64,000 nucleotides of DNA from G963676095 sp963676095. Its GTDB lineage: Bacteria; Bacteroidota; Bacteroidia; Bacteroidales; Prolixibacteraceae. Under the pieces are notes generated by a model that did no database searches, was not told where the DNA came from, and worked only from the letters and a program-made list of their open reading frames with translations. Below, piece by piece: positions 50,053 to 59,952 of this stretch. Location: assembly GCA_963676095.1 (NCBI GenBank), contig OY781040.1, forward strand, positions 6,138,001-6,202,000, read 5' to 3'. The translations under genes were made by a program, and so were the position numbers. The first letter of the stretch is position 1; every line of letters starts with the position of its first letter.

Positions 50053-51519
50053 TTAAACATCCTTTTTCAGGTACTCGCCGGCGAGCTGGTCCCGGACCGA
50101 CATCAACTTTTCTGTTATTCCTACTTTATAAACATGCGGGTTCAAAAAACGTTTATGTTCTTCCGGGAGCATTTTTAGCCGTTCCTGGTTATAGGCTGCT
50201 ATTTCTTTAGGTACAGGCAAATTTACCTGTACCCCGCCATTTTTCACGACCTGTTTCATTAAGGCTTCTTTTTTATATGAAGCGATGCAGGTATGTTTGG
50301 ATGGTTCAAAGGGATGAAAAATTGTTTGATAATTATCTTCGCCAGAAAGAGAAATGCCATCCGCATAGAATTGATTGTCCCCGTTAATATACCGGTGAAT
50401 ATTTTTTATCCCGGGAAGTGTCATTTTCGAGATATTTTCCGAAACCTTAATGGTCGCTTTTCCATTGAAAAGCGATAATTTATAAACGCCGTCTATCGCA
50501 GCGTCCTCTTTACCGGTAACCAGCGAAGTCCCTATCCCGAATATATCGATTGGTGCCCCCTGTTGCAGCAGACTTTGTATAATTTTTTCATCCAGTTGGT
50601 TCGAGGCCACGATCTTTACGTCCCTGAAGCCTGCAGCGTCCAGCATTTTTCTTGTTTTTTTGCTTAAATAGGTCAGGTCGCCGCTGTCGAGCCGTATCCC
50701 TGAAAGCTGGTATCCCTTCTCCTTTAGTTCGTTCGCAACAATAATTGCATTGGGAATACCGCTCTTAAGTGTATCAAAAGTATCAACGAGCAAAACACAG
50801 TCTTTCGGAAAGAATTCTGCATATGCCCTGAATGCCGAAAGTTCGTCGTCAAAACTCTGTATCCATGAATGGGCCATAGTTCCACTGCTTTCCAGTCCAA
50901 AAGCAAAAGCTCCGAAAACATTTGACGTCTTATCGAATCCACCGCTGACAGAAGCTTTTGTGGCATTTATGCCTCCCAGTCCCTGGGCCCTGCGTAAACC
51001 AAACTCCAGAAGGGGCCTGTTTCCTGCCGCCAGTCTCATCCTGCTGGCCTTTGTTGCGATAAGCGATTCAAAATTCAGCATGTTAAGTAGCATGGTTTCT
51101 ATTAGCTGCGTTTCCAGGAGAGTCCCTTCAACCCGAAGTACCGGTTCGTAAGGAAAAATAATTTCGCCTTCCCTGACCGAATGAATCGATCCCCTGAACC
51201 TGAAGCCTTTCAGAAAGGAAAGGAAATTCTCGTTAAAGCCTATTGATTTAAGGTAACTGCAATCTTCATCGCTATAGGTGAACTTTTCGAGCATTTCGAT
51301 TGCCGAAGATAAGCCTGCAAAGGTTACATAACCTCCTCCATAAGGATTCTTCCGGTAGAAATAGTCGAAACAAGCCTGCTTGTTGTGGCGTCCGCTCAGA
51401 AAATATCCCTGGGACATTGTCAGTTCGTAATGGTCTGTATAAAGGCCCGTGTTTTTTTCAAAAGGAATCATTATCTGAAATTTATGCTTTTCGTTACTGT
51501 TTTTTTTGTCGTTAGTCAT
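50053..51519 (-). CDS. pncB: nicotinate phosphoribosyltransferase
   Basis: Makes nicotinate mononucleotide from nicotinate and PRPP, the next step after PncA. 488 residues from ATG 51519; ATG 51471 (MIPFEKNTGLYTDHYEL) is an equally good start and matches family beginnings. LYTDHYELTMSQGYFLSGRH, EFGLRRAQGLGGINATKASV near 171-190, SGTMAHSWIQSFDDE near 211-225 (catalytic His region) and GIRLDSGDLTYLSKK near 275-289 are conserved, as is FGIGTSLVTGKEDAAIDGVYK. It precedes pncA on the same strand. Confidence 0.94.
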   Translation of the reverse strand: MTNDKKNSNEKHKFQIMIPFEKNTGLYTDHYELTMSQGYFLSGRHNKQACFDYFYRKNPYGGGYVTFAGLSSAIEMLEKFTYSDEDCSYLKSIGFNENFLSFLKGFRFRGSIHSVREGEIIFPYEPVLRVEGTLLETQLIETMLLNMLNFESLIATKASRMRLAAGNRPLLEFGLRRAQGLGGINATKASVSGGFDKTSNVFGAFAFGLESSGTMAHSWIQSFDDELSAFRAYAEFFPKDCVLLVDTFDTLKSGIPNAIIVANELKEKGYQLSGIRLDSGDLTYLSKKTRKMLDAAGFRDVKIVASNQLDEKIIQSLLQQGAPIDIFGIGTSLVTGKEDAAIDGVYKLSLFNGKATIKVSENISKMTLPGIKNIHRYINGDNQFYADGISLSGEDNYQTIFHPFEPSKHTCIASYKKEALMKQVVKNGGVQVNLPVPKEIAAYNQERLKMLPEEHKRFLNPHVYKVGITEKLMSVRDQLAGEYLKKDV

Positions 51520-51673
51520 TCCCTTTTCTTTACCGGGAATAATCTATTAACAAACAATTACAATAAATTAACCGCAAATTACAGATTAATTTTGGGGAGA
51601 AAAAACTATTTTTTTAAGAATAGCCCCGTGGCAGGCTTATGAAAAGGTGAATATCACATTGTCGTAAAAGATG

Positions 51674-51702
51674 AGCCGCTCCAGGGTCCTCCTGGGGCGG
51701 CT
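51674..51702. terminator. hairpin after ppdK
   Basis: AGCCGCTCCAGG, loop GTCCT, CCTGGGGCGGCT, 11-12 bp with one mismatch. It lies 33 bases beyond the ppdK stop. The T-rich tail is better on the forward strand; leftward it is only CATCTTTT. Confidence 0.65.
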
Positions 51703-51734
51703 TTCTTTAATTATATTCGGATTGTTTTATCAGG

Positions 51735-54443
51735 TTATTGCTTCTTCATATTCGCCTGGGCTGCAGCAACCCTTGCGATCGGGACGCGGTAAGGGGAGCA
51801 GCTGACATAGTTTAACCCAAGGGTGTCGCAGAATTCAACAGAACTTGGTTCTCCTCCGTGTTCCCCGCAAATACCGACTTTCAATTCCGGTTTTACAGAA
51901 CGCCCTTTCTCAACACCTATCCTGATCAGCTGACCTACGCCGTTACGGTCGAGGATCTGGAAGGGGTCTTGTTTGAGTATTCCTTGGTTCAGGTAATCCG
52001 GAAGGAATTTTCCCGCGTCGTCGCGGGAATAGCCCAGGGTCATTTGGGTCAGGTCGTTTGTGCCGAACGAGAAGAAATCAGCTTCCTGCGCAATATGATC
52101 GGCAGTTAGTGCTGCGCGGGGGATCTCAATCATCGTTCCAATATAGTATTCGATCCGTTTCCCTCTTTCTTCGAAAACTTTTTCTGCTGTATCTATGATA
52201 ATTTTCTTCTGGTTGCGCAGTTCGGCTACTGTCCCTACCAGGGGGACCATGATCTCGGGCCGTGCGTCGATCCCTTTGTCTGTCAGGTTCAGGGCGGCCT
52301 CAATGATAGCACGGGCCTGCATTGCCGTGATTTCAGGGTAGGTAATTCCCAGCCGGCATCCGCGATGACCAAGCATCGGGTTAAATTCTTCCAGCTCCGC
52401 TATTTTGCTTTTGACCATATCAATGGAAATCCCCATTTCTTCTGCCAGTTCCTTTTGAGTAGCCTGCTGATGAGGAACAAATTCGTGCAATGGCGGGTCG
52501 AGCAGACGAACAGTCACTTCAAACCCCTCCATGGCTTCAAATATTCCCTCGAAATCGCTTCGTTGGTAGGGGAGTAATTTGGCAAGGGCCTTTTCCCTTC
52601 CTGCCTTGGATGTGGCCAGGATCATTTCACGCATGGCCTTTATACGTTCTCCTTCGAAGAACATGTGCTCCGTACGGCATAACCCGATACCCTGTGCCCC
52701 GAACGAACGGGCAATCCGGGCGTCGTTGGGAGTATCGGCGTTGGTCCTTACGGTCATCCGGGTATATTTGTCTGCAAGGCTCATAATTTTTCCAAAATCG
52801 CCTCCCATATCCGGGATCCTTGTCTGGACTTTTCCTTCATAAACTTCTCCTGTCGAGCCGTTCAGCGAGATCCAGTCCCCTTCACGGAAGACGGTTTCCC
52901 CAACTTTCATTTCCCTTGTCTTATAATCGATCCTGATCGATCCTGCCCCGGAAACGCAGCATTTTCCCATTCCCCTGGCAACAACAGCAGCATGAGACGT
53001 CATTCCCCCGCGGGCAGTAAGGATCCCCTGGGCAACATTCATCCCTTCCAGGTCTTCAGGAGAGGTTTCGATACGGACAAGCACCGTGTTTGTATATTTG
53101 GCGGCTTCATCTGCGAAAAATACGATTTGCCCGGTAGCCGCACCGGGAGAAGCCGGGAGCCCTTTGGCGACGACCGATGCACTTTTCATGGCCTGCGGGT
53201 CGAAAACGGGATGCAGCAGTTCATCCAGCTTGTTTGGCTCAATCCGGAGCAATGCTGTCTTGCCATCAATTATTCCCTGTTCCATCATATCGACGACAAT
53301 TTTAGCCATAGCAGCCCCCGTGCGTTTCCCGTTCCTGGTCTGGAGGAGCCAGAGCTTTCCCTGCTGAATCGTGAATTCAAGGTCCTGCATGTCCTTGTAA
53401 TGGTTTTCCAGTTTTTCCTGTACCGCATAAAGTTCCCGGTATAATCCGGGCATGGTTTCTTCGAGCGAAGGAAATTTCGATTTACGTTCTTCCTCTTTAA
53501 TACCGGTAAGCGAAGCCCAGCGTTTGCTCCCTTCAATGGTTATTTGCTGTGGCGTGCGGACACCGGCCACGACATCTTCTCCCTGGGCATTGATCAGGTA
53601 CTCTCCGTTAAACAGGTCTTCCCCCGTAGCTGCATCCCTGGAGAAAGCAACACCTGTTGCAGAGGTATTTCCCATATTGCCGAATACCATTGCCTGCACG
53701 TTTACCGCTGTACCCCATTCTGCCGGGATATTGTTGAGTTTCCGGTAATAGATTGCCCTGTCGTTCATCCAGCTGTCGAAAACGGCATATATGGCGCCCC
53801 ACAACTGTTCCCAGGGATCGTCGGGGAAGCTTTTTCCCGTTACTTTTAACACCGCTTCTTTAAATTTGGAAACCAGTATTTTCAGGTCGTCGGTTGTAAA
53901 CTCGGTATCCAGTTCAATCCCTTTTTCTTCTTTCAGTTTTTCCATAATAGCTTCAAAAGGGTCGATATCTTCCTTGTTTTCCGGTTTCATTCCCAGTACG
54001 ACATCTCCGTACATCTGTACAAACCGGCGATAGGAATCCCATGCAAACCGGTCGTTGCCCGATTTTTTTGCAATTCCCTGGACGGCCAGATCGTTTAGCC
54101 CCAGGTTCAGGACCGTATCCATCATGCCAGGCATCGAGACACGGGCCCCCGAACGCACAGAAACAAGACAGGGATTATCCTTATCCCCGAATTTTGTGTT
54201 GGTCAGTTCTTCAATAAGGGCAACAGCCTTTTCTGTTTCGCCTCTTATTGCGTCAGAAGCGGCTTCTTTACCCTGCTGGTTATAGATGGTACATACTTCC
54301 GTGGTAATTGTAAACCCAGGAGGGACCGGAACTCCGATCAGGTTCATTTCTGCCAGGTTTGCACCCTTTCCTCCCAAAAGGTTCTTCATGTCGGCCTTTC
54401 CTTCAGCCTTTCCATTACCAAAGGTATAAACGTACTTTGTCAT
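51735..54443 (-). CDS. ppdK: pyruvate, phosphate dikinase
   Basis: Interconverts pyruvate, ATP and phosphate with PEP, AMP and PPi. 902 residues, the normal length. N-terminal ATP-grasp: NLLGGKGANLAEMNLIGVPV near 22-41 and SVRSGARVSMPGMMDTVLNL near 96-115. Central phosphohistidine domain: GGMTSHAAVVARGMGKCCVS near 471-490, with the catalytic His. C-terminal PEP/pyruvate barrel: GIGLCRTEHMFF near 593-604, GHRGCRLGIT, FFSFGTNDLTQMTLGYSRDD and GICGEHGGEPSS near 859-870. A leftward TATTTTTG box lies at 54500-54493. Confidence 0.96.
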   Translation of the reverse strand: MTKYVYTFGNGKAEGKADMKNLLGGKGANLAEMNLIGVPVPPGFTITTEVCTIYNQQGKEAASDAIRGETEKAVALIEELTNTKFGDKDNPCLVSVRSGARVSMPGMMDTVLNLGLNDLAVQGIAKKSGNDRFAWDSYRRFVQMYGDVVLGMKPENKEDIDPFEAIMEKLKEEKGIELDTEFTTDDLKILVSKFKEAVLKVTGKSFPDDPWEQLWGAIYAVFDSWMNDRAIYYRKLNNIPAEWGTAVNVQAMVFGNMGNTSATGVAFSRDAATGEDLFNGEYLINAQGEDVVAGVRTPQQITIEGSKRWASLTGIKEEERKSKFPSLEETMPGLYRELYAVQEKLENHYKDMQDLEFTIQQGKLWLLQTRNGKRTGAAMAKIVVDMMEQGIIDGKTALLRIEPNKLDELLHPVFDPQAMKSASVVAKGLPASPGAATGQIVFFADEAAKYTNTVLVRIETSPEDLEGMNVAQGILTARGGMTSHAAVVARGMGKCCVSGAGSIRIDYKTREMKVGETVFREGDWISLNGSTGEVYEGKVQTRIPDMGGDFGKIMSLADKYTRMTVRTNADTPNDARIARSFGAQGIGLCRTEHMFFEGERIKAMREMILATSKAGREKALAKLLPYQRSDFEGIFEAMEGFEVTVRLLDPPLHEFVPHQQATQKELAEEMGISIDMVKSKIAELEEFNPMLGHRGCRLGITYPEITAMQARAIIEAALNLTDKGIDARPEIMVPLVGTVAELRNQKKIIIDTAEKVFEERGKRIEYYIGTMIEIPRAALTADHIAQEADFFSFGTNDLTQMTLGYSRDDAGKFLPDYLNQGILKQDPFQILDRNGVGQLIRIGVEKGRSVKPELKVGICGEHGGEPSSVEFCDTLGLNYVSCSPYRVPIARVAAAQANMKKQ

Positions 54444-54492
54444 AAAATACTTTTTTGATTAGTAAATTAATTTAAGTCTTTAGGTTTCATTT

Positions 54493-54500
54493 CAAAAATA
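54493..54500 (-). promoter_or_regulatory. candidate -7 box of ppdK
   Basis: TATTTTTG read leftward, 50 bases before the ppdK ATG. No TTTG partner at ideal spacing. Confidence 0.4.
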
Positions 54501-55048
54501 TATCTAATTCATGCTAATGCCATATCCAAGTTCCACTCGATCCGGGATTCATGCTCCGTTAATACAGTCTTTCGTCTTTTTGTGCGTTTCTTTATTAATT
54601 AGTTGATATCTTTTTTGTTATACTAAAAAAGTTATAATCAATTTTCTTCTCCGGTCATCGCTGACACCCGGTTATGGGCAACAGTGACGTTTCTTCTCAG
54701 GCCTTTGTTTTCCTTTATTCAGCCCTGATTTTCCTGTAAAAAATTTAAAATATCGCCTTTATGTCAGATACAAACCAATTTTTCACTCGCTAATGTAATG
54801 ATTGTTTTTTATATACTGAAACAAAATATTATTGCTATTTTCCGTTTTTATGATCATTACTAAAGTTTTGCAGCTTCCGAATCACGGGCAAAGAGCAGAG
54901 AGCATGGGGCACAGAACGAATAACGGAGATCCGGGAACCGGAGCAGTACAAAATAATAATTTCGCTTTTGAATGGTCTATATTAGGTTGTATATCCGTGT
55001 CTTAACATTAATTAACGTTGTTTGTAGGTTCTTAACTTTTCCCTTATG
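54501..55048. other. gene-free part of the ppdK-clpB spacer
   Basis: AT-rich DNA without a convincing reading frame on either strand. It contains a short palindromic patch (AACATTAATTAACGTT near 55003) and a purine-rich stretch near 54890-54960. Otherwise nothing recognisable. The candidate small RNA begins just to the right. Confidence 0.5.
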
Positions 55049-55056
55049 TAGTTTTG
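55049..55056 (+). promoter_or_regulatory. -7 box of a candidate small RNA
   Basis: TAGTTTTG matches TAnnTTTG. The nearest TTTG lies 24 bases upstream, longer than ideal. The only structure downstream before clpB is a strong terminator. Confidence 0.45.
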
Positions 55057-55061
55057 CACAG

Positions 55062-55150
55062 TACAAGCAATAAGGATTTATAAGCATAATTTTTTCATAG
55101 AGATAGGTTTGGTTAAGTTAAAAAGGATGATGCTGATCATCCTTTTTTTT
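55062..55150 (+). ncRNA. candidate small RNA, about 90 nt, before clpB
   Basis: Starts just after the TAGTTTTG box and ends in a perfect 12-bp hairpin (AAAAAGGATGAT, GCTG, ATCATCCTTTTT at 55120-55147) with T-run. No open reading frame fits, and clpB starts 210 bases later, so the unit looks independent. Family not recognised. A leader transcript of clpB ended by attenuation is the alternative. Confidence 0.42.
55120..55150 (+). terminator. strong terminator in the ppdK-clpB spacer
   Basis: Perfect 12-bp stem with a four-base loop followed by eight T in total. Confidence 0.88.
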
Positions 55151-55360
55151 ATTCAATCCTTCCTTCCTTTTTTCTGTCATAATTTCTTCATCACAGATCG
55201 GTAGCAGGACGAAATTTCATGAATTACAATCTGTTGAAAGACATTTTGTCCATAAAAGAAGACGTATCGCTCTTTGGTCGTTTTTTTGAGCCGAAGGCCG
55301 TGAATTTTTCATTCAACAAATAAAACAAGGCAGTATGGTTACTATAGAAAGGAGAGAACT

Positions 55361-57949
55361 ATGAACTTTAATAATTTTACAATTAAATCGCAGGAAGCGT
55401 TGCAGCATGCCTTTGATGTGGCCCAGGCCAAACAGCACCAGGCTGTCGAGAATGGTCATATTCTGAAAGGATTGCTCAATGCGGCCGAAAATGTAACTGG
55501 CTTTTTGCTGAAAAAACTGGGGGTTAATGTTTCCGTTTTTCAGCAGGCTCTTGACCGTATTATCGAATCTTATCCGAAAGTTTCGGGAGGAGAACAGTAC
55601 CTGTCGGGCGATGCCAGTAAAACATTGCAAAAGGCGATGGATATATCCAAGAAAATGGGAGACCAGTTTGTCTCGGTTGAACATATACTTATAGCGCTGC
55701 TCGAAACGGGGGGCACAATTTCTTCGATGATGAAGGACAGCGGTATTACCCGTGACGAATTGAAAGCGGCAGTTACCGAATTGAGAAAAGGGGCGAAAGT
55801 GGAAAGTCAGACGGCTGAAGATCAGTTTAATTCACTGAGCCGTTTTGCCATCAACCTGAATGAACTGGCAAAGAGCGGGAAGCTGGATCCCGTGATCGGG
55901 CGCGATGATGAAATACGGCGGGTACTCCAGATCCTTTCGCGGCGTACAAAGAATAACCCGATCCTGATCGGGGAACCGGGAACCGGAAAAACAGCAATAG
56001 CTGAAGGCCTGGCCCACCGTATTGTCAGGGGAGACGTTCCTGAAAACCTTAAATCGAAGCAATTATTTTCGCTCGACATGGGCGCACTGATAGCCGGGGC
56101 GAAGTACAAGGGCGAGTTTGAAGAGCGTTTAAAGGCTGTTGTTAACGAGGTGATCAAATCAGACGGCGAAGTGATCCTGTTTATCGACGAAATCCATACC
56201 CTGGTAGGGGCAGGAAAAAGCGAAGGCGCCATGGATGCGGCGAACATCCTGAAACCTGCTTTGGCAAGGGGCGAGTTGCGTGCTATTGGGGCAACCACAC
56301 TGAACGAATACCAGAAGTATTTCGAAAAGGATAAGGCTTTGGAGCGAAGGTTCCAGATCGTTATGGTTAATGAACCGGATACGCTCAGCGCCATTTCTAT
56401 CCTCCGGGGATTGAAGGAGCGTTATGAAAACCACCACCGGGTAAGGATCAAGGATAATGCAATCATCGCTGCCGTTGAATTGTCACAGCGCTATATATCG
56501 GACCGTTTTCTTCCGGATAAAGCGATCGACCTGATGGATGAGGCTGCGGCCAAGCTTAGGCTCGAAATGGACTCGGTCCCGGAAGAACTGGATGAGATCG
56601 AACGGAAGATCAAACAACTCGAGATTGAACGGGAAGCGATCAAACGGGAAAAAGATGAAGTAAAACTGGCCTCCTTGAATGAGGAGATTGCGAACATGAA
56701 GGAGGAACAATCCCGCTATCGAGCCCAGTGGCAAATGGAAAAGTCGGTAATTGACGGTATCCAGCAAAATAAGAAGGAAATCGAGAACCTGAAATTCGAG
56801 GCAGATCAGGCAGAACGTTCCGGGGACTACGGGCGCGTCGCTGAAATCCGTTACGGCAAGATTAAGGAAGCGGAAGAAAAAATTGCAAAACTTCAGGAAG
56901 AACTAAAAGGCATTAAAGGCCAGTCGCTGATTAAGGAAGAGGTCGATTCGGAAGATATTGCGGGAGTAGTCGCCCGCTGGACCGGTATCCCTGTCGCTAA
57001 AATGCTGCAAAGCGAAAAGGAAAAGCTGCTTCACCTGGAGGATGAATTGCATAAGCGTGTAGTCGGTCAGGACGAAGCTATCCGGGCCGTATCTGACGCT
57101 GTCAGGCGGAGCAGAGCAGGGTTGCAGGACGAAAAGCGGCCTATCGGTTCTTTTATTTTTCTGGGAACAACAGGGGTAGGCAAGACAGAACTTGCAAAGG
57201 CCCTGGCCGAGTACCTGTTTGACGATGAAAATATGATGACCCGTATCGATATGTCTGAATACCAGGAAAAATTCTCCGTAACCAGGCTGATCGGTTCGCC
57301 TCCCGGATATGTCGGATATGAAGAAGGAGGTCAGCTGACTGAAGCTGTGCGCAGAAAACCATATTCAGTCGTCCTTTTCGATGAGATTGAAAAAGCTCAC
57401 CCTGATGTTTTTAATGTTTTGCTTCAGGTGCTCGACGACGGGCGTTTGACAGATAACAAGGGGCGTGTGGTGAACTTTAAAAATACCATCATCATCATGA
57501 CTTCAAACCTGGGGTCCCACTTGATCCAGGAAGGCTTTGAGAAGATGAATGACAATAATAAAGGCGAAGTTTTTGAACGGGTACGACAAACCGTTTTCGA
57601 GTTGCTCCGGAAATCGATCCGGCCCGAATTTCTGAACAGGATAGATGAAATTATCATGTTTACCCCGTTGAACAGGGAAGATATGAAAGATATCGTCCGG
57701 ATCCAGTTCAACAGGATTGTTAAACGGCTCGGGAACCAAAACCTGAAAATAGAAATGTCGCCTGGGGCCGTTAACTGGCTTGCTTCTGTCGGATACGATC
57801 CACAGTATGGCGCCCGTCCGGTAAACCGGTTACTGCAAAAACATTTACTGAACGAGCTGTCCCGGAAAATTCTTTCCGGAGAAGTTTCGGTCGACCAGAC
57901 CATACGCATTATAATTGAAGATGAAGAATTAAAGTTTGTTTCTGAATAA
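55361..57949 (+). CDS. clpB: ATP-dependent disaggregase ClpB
   Basis: Hsp100 chaperone that unfolds aggregated proteins with DnaK. 862 residues, full length. Two Clp_N repeats at about 1-145, first AAA+ module with GEPGTGKTAIAE near 206-217 and IDEIHTLVGAGKSEGAMDAANILKP split around 270-295, the long coiled-coil M-domain at about 400-525 (IERKIKQLEIEREAIKREKD), second AAA+ with GTTGVGKTELAKAL near 602-615 and LFDEIEKAHPDVFNVLLQVL, and the ClpB small domain (YDPQYGARPVNRLLQK). ATG 55361 has AAAGGAG ten bases ahead. No CIRCE is seen. Confidence 0.96.
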   Translation: MNFNNFTIKSQEALQHAFDVAQAKQHQAVENGHILKGLLNAAENVTGFLLKKLGVNVSVFQQALDRIIESYPKVSGGEQYLSGDASKTLQKAMDISKKMGDQFVSVEHILIALLETGGTISSMMKDSGITRDELKAAVTELRKGAKVESQTAEDQFNSLSRFAINLNELAKSGKLDPVIGRDDEIRRVLQILSRRTKNNPILIGEPGTGKTAIAEGLAHRIVRGDVPENLKSKQLFSLDMGALIAGAKYKGEFEERLKAVVNEVIKSDGEVILFIDEIHTLVGAGKSEGAMDAANILKPALARGELRAIGATTLNEYQKYFEKDKALERRFQIVMVNEPDTLSAISILRGLKERYENHHRVRIKDNAIIAAVELSQRYISDRFLPDKAIDLMDEAAAKLRLEMDSVPEELDEIERKIKQLEIEREAIKREKDEVKLASLNEEIANMKEEQSRYRAQWQMEKSVIDGIQQNKKEIENLKFEADQAERSGDYGRVAEIRYGKIKEAEEKIAKLQEELKGIKGQSLIKEEVDSEDIAGVVARWTGIPVAKMLQSEKEKLLHLEDELHKRVVGQDEAIRAVSDAVRRSRAGLQDEKRPIGSFIFLGTTGVGKTELAKALAEYLFDDENMMTRIDMSEYQEKFSVTRLIGSPPGYVGYEEGGQLTEAVRRKPYSVVLFDEIEKAHPDVFNVLLQVLDDGRLTDNKGRVVNFKNTIIIMTSNLGSHLIQEGFEKMNDNNKGEVFERVRQTVFELLRKSIRPEFLNRIDEIIMFTPLNREDMKDIVRIQFNRIVKRLGNQNLKIEMSPGAVNWLASVGYDPQYGARPVNRLLQKHLLNELSRKILSGEVSVDQTIRIIIEDEELKFVSE

Positions 57950-58025
57950 AAAGGTACATACAGAAATATCCGGTTTTGTTTCCGGAAAAAGGTTGTTCTG
58001 ATCTTTAAAGGTATATATTGAAGAG

Positions 58026-58060
58026 AAAGAGGTTGCTCAAGCCGGGTGGCCTCTTTTTTA
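58026..58060. terminator. terminator between clpB and the HPt gene
   Basis: AAAGAGG and CCTCTTT with a short GC-rich centre and six T, serving clpB rightward. Confidence 0.7.
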
Positions 58061-58417
58061 TTTTAATTCCAGGAGTTCTGCTTTTAGCTCTTTTTCCGCT
58101 TCATTGATTACCGCTTCAAATTCATCTACATAAGAAGAAAAAATAGCCGGATTGTCGGAATTGACCGTGCTAAGTTGAAGCTCTTTCAGTTTTTTCCCCA
58201 AATCGTTCATTCCAAATGTCATCACTGACGATTTTGCCTTGTGCGCCAGTTCTCCCAGCTCTCTCCATCGCTGCTCTTCCAGATAAGTTCTCATTCCTTT
58301 CGTAAATTCTGGAATCTGTTCGAAAAACATCTCGATGAGTTCACGCATAACGGATGCTTCTCCACCTGTTACCTCTTTCAGGTAATTCAGATCTGTGATT
58401 TTTTGTTTTTTTTCCAT
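58058..58417 (-). CDS. HPt (histidine phosphotransfer) domain protein
   Basis: Free-standing phosphotransfer protein of multistep two-component relays, 119 residues, all-helical. Phospho-acceptor His 59 is in ELAHKAKSSVMTFGM, with the Lys two residues on and the small residues that follow as expected. EVTGGEASVMRELIEMFFEQI near 15-35 forms the first helix pair. No sensor kinase or response regulator is adjacent, so its partners are elsewhere. It converges on clpB. Confidence 0.9.
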   Translation of the reverse strand: MEKKQKITDLNYLKEVTGGEASVMRELIEMFFEQIPEFTKGMRTYLEEQRWRELGELAHKAKSSVMTFGMNDLGKKLKELQLSTVNSDNPAIFSSYVDEFEAVINEAEKELKAELLELK

Positions 58418-58751
58418 ATATGGTTCTTCTTTTTTGTATCTGTATTACTTATGCAATAATAGCAAAAACATTTTATAATAAAGCATATGGCCCTCTGTGC
58501 ATCTGTTAAATATCTGGTTTTTCGTCTGTTAAAAATAATACTGTATTTGTGTGCCGGGGAGAGGACGGCCTGTATAAATAAATTTTCGGTTTCTGTTTTT
58601 AATGATTTTTTTCATGATTTAGTGACCGTTAAATCCTATTTTTGCAGTTTTACAATTATAGAGGCCCTGTTGGCAGGGTTGCAGTGTACAGTAGTATTAC
58701 AATCATCGTTTGGAAAATTGAATATTTTTAAAATCAGAAGATAAAACAAGT
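58418..58751. other. spacer before gcvT, with candidate promoter
   Basis: A 334-base AT-rich gap between the HPt start (leftward) and gcvT. TATTTTTG at 58637-58644 fits the -7 box of gcvT, 108 bases before its ATG. An 85-codon frame inside it is biased and has no recognisable features. No glycine riboswitch fold is seen. Confidence 0.45.
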
Positions 58752-59837
58752 ATGGTGAAGAAGACAGTTTTTAATCAGATACATAAGGATGCCGGCGGAA
58801 AGATGGTCGAGTTTGCAGGTTTTGAAATGCCTGTCGAATTCAGCGGTATAAAGGACGAACATATGACTGTTCGCGAAGGGGTAGGTGTTTTCGATGTTTC
58901 ACACATGGGCGAATTTTGGGTGAAAGGCCCTGATGCCGCGGCGTTGGTGCAATATGTGACAACCAACGATATTTCGGTACTTGTACCGGGGCAGGCCCAG
59001 TATTCCTGCCTGCCAAACGGTAAAGGCGGTATTGTCGACGATTTGCTGGTTTATTATTATGAGCCTGAAAAATATATGCTTGTTGTTAATGCTGCCAATA
59101 TCGAAAAAGACTGGAACTGGCTGGTGTCACAGAATAAATTCGGTGCGGAACTGGAAAATGCATCGGACCGGATCAGCCAGCTTGCCGTTCAGGGACCAAA
59201 AGCTGCCGGGGTCCTTCAGAAATTGACAGATACGGACCTAAACGCTATCCGGTATTATTCTTTTGTGACGGGAACGTTTGCAGGGATTGAAAATGTGATC
59301 ATTTCAGCAACCGGTTATACCGGTGCCGGAGGGTTCGAATTATATTTTTACAATGAAGATGCCGAACAAATTTATCAAGCCATCTTTGAAGCCGGTGCTC
59401 ATGCGGGAATAAAACCCGTAGGGCTGGGCGCGCGGGATACGCTCCGCCTGGAAATGGGGTACTGTCTGTACGGAAACGATATTGACGATACCACTTCTCC
59501 GATTGAAGCAGGACTGGGATGGATCACGAAGTTTAATGATAACAATGACTTTATAGACAAAGAGCTTTTAATGGTCCAGAAGTCGGAGGGCGTAAGCCGT
59601 AAGCTGAGGGGATTCGGGATGATTGACCGGGGCATTCCCAGGCATGGTTATGAAATTACCGATGAATCGGGAAATGTGATCGGTCATGTTACTTCCGGCA
59701 CGCAGTCACCTGTATTGAATAAGGGGATCGGCATGGGGTATGTCGATAAAGCCTACTCTGCTTTTGGAACGGAAATATTTATCAAAGTAAGAAATAAACT
59801 TCTCAAGGCCGAGATTGTAAAAATACCTTTTATATAA
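58752..59837 (+). CDS. gcvT: aminomethyltransferase (glycine cleavage T protein)
   Basis: Transfers the methylene group from the lipoyl-bound intermediate of H protein to tetrahydrofolate. 361 residues, normal length. AGFEMPVEFSGIKDEHMTVR near 22-41, GVFDVSHMGEFWVKGPDA near 45-62, LPNGKGGIVDDLLVYYY near 87-103 (catalytic Asp), SATGYTGAGGFELYFYNEDA near 178-197 and GLGARDTLRLEMGYCLYGND near 223-242 are family stretches. The gcvH and gcvP genes are not in the window. Two hairpins follow. Confidence 0.95.
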   Translation: MVKKTVFNQIHKDAGGKMVEFAGFEMPVEFSGIKDEHMTVREGVGVFDVSHMGEFWVKGPDAAALVQYVTTNDISVLVPGQAQYSCLPNGKGGIVDDLLVYYYEPEKYMLVVNAANIEKDWNWLVSQNKFGAELENASDRISQLAVQGPKAAGVLQKLTDTDLNAIRYYSFVTGTFAGIENVIISATGYTGAGGFELYFYNEDAEQIYQAIFEAGAHAGIKPVGLGARDTLRLEMGYCLYGNDIDDTTSPIEAGLGWITKFNDNNDFIDKELLMVQKSEGVSRKLRGFGMIDRGIPRHGYEITDESGNVIGHVTSGTQSPVLNKGIGMGYVDKAYSAFGTEIFIKVRNKLLKAEIVKIPFI

Positions 59838-59905
59838 ATCCGGAATAAAGCGGATTTATAGCGTTACCGGTTCCTGGCCCGTCCTGTGAAATGACGGGTT
59901 TTTTT
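59837..59905 (+). terminator. terminator region of gcvT
   Basis: First hairpin AAATCCG/CGGATTT (59836-59858), then CCCGTC (59878-59883) with GACGGG (59893-59898) and seven T. The second is a typical intrinsic terminator. Confidence 0.75.
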
Positions 59906-59921
59906 ATTATCCTACTTCGAT

Positions 59922-59929
59922 TATCTTTG
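59922..59929 (+). promoter_or_regulatory. candidate -7 box of comB
   Basis: TATCTTTG matches TAnnTTTG, 23 bases before the comB ATG. The -33 area is a T-run without a clear TTG. Confidence 0.45.
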
Positions 59930-59952
59930 CACGGAAATCGGATAAACTGATC

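Noticed and set aside
54501..55360. Hidden gene in the 0.9-kb ppdK-clpB spacer
   Set aside because: All frames are short, stop-rich and without ribosome sites or motifs; only RNA-level signals stand out.
58487..58744. 85-codon frame before gcvT
   Set aside because: Composition is that of AT-rich spacer, it spans the likely gcvT promoter and matches no family I know.
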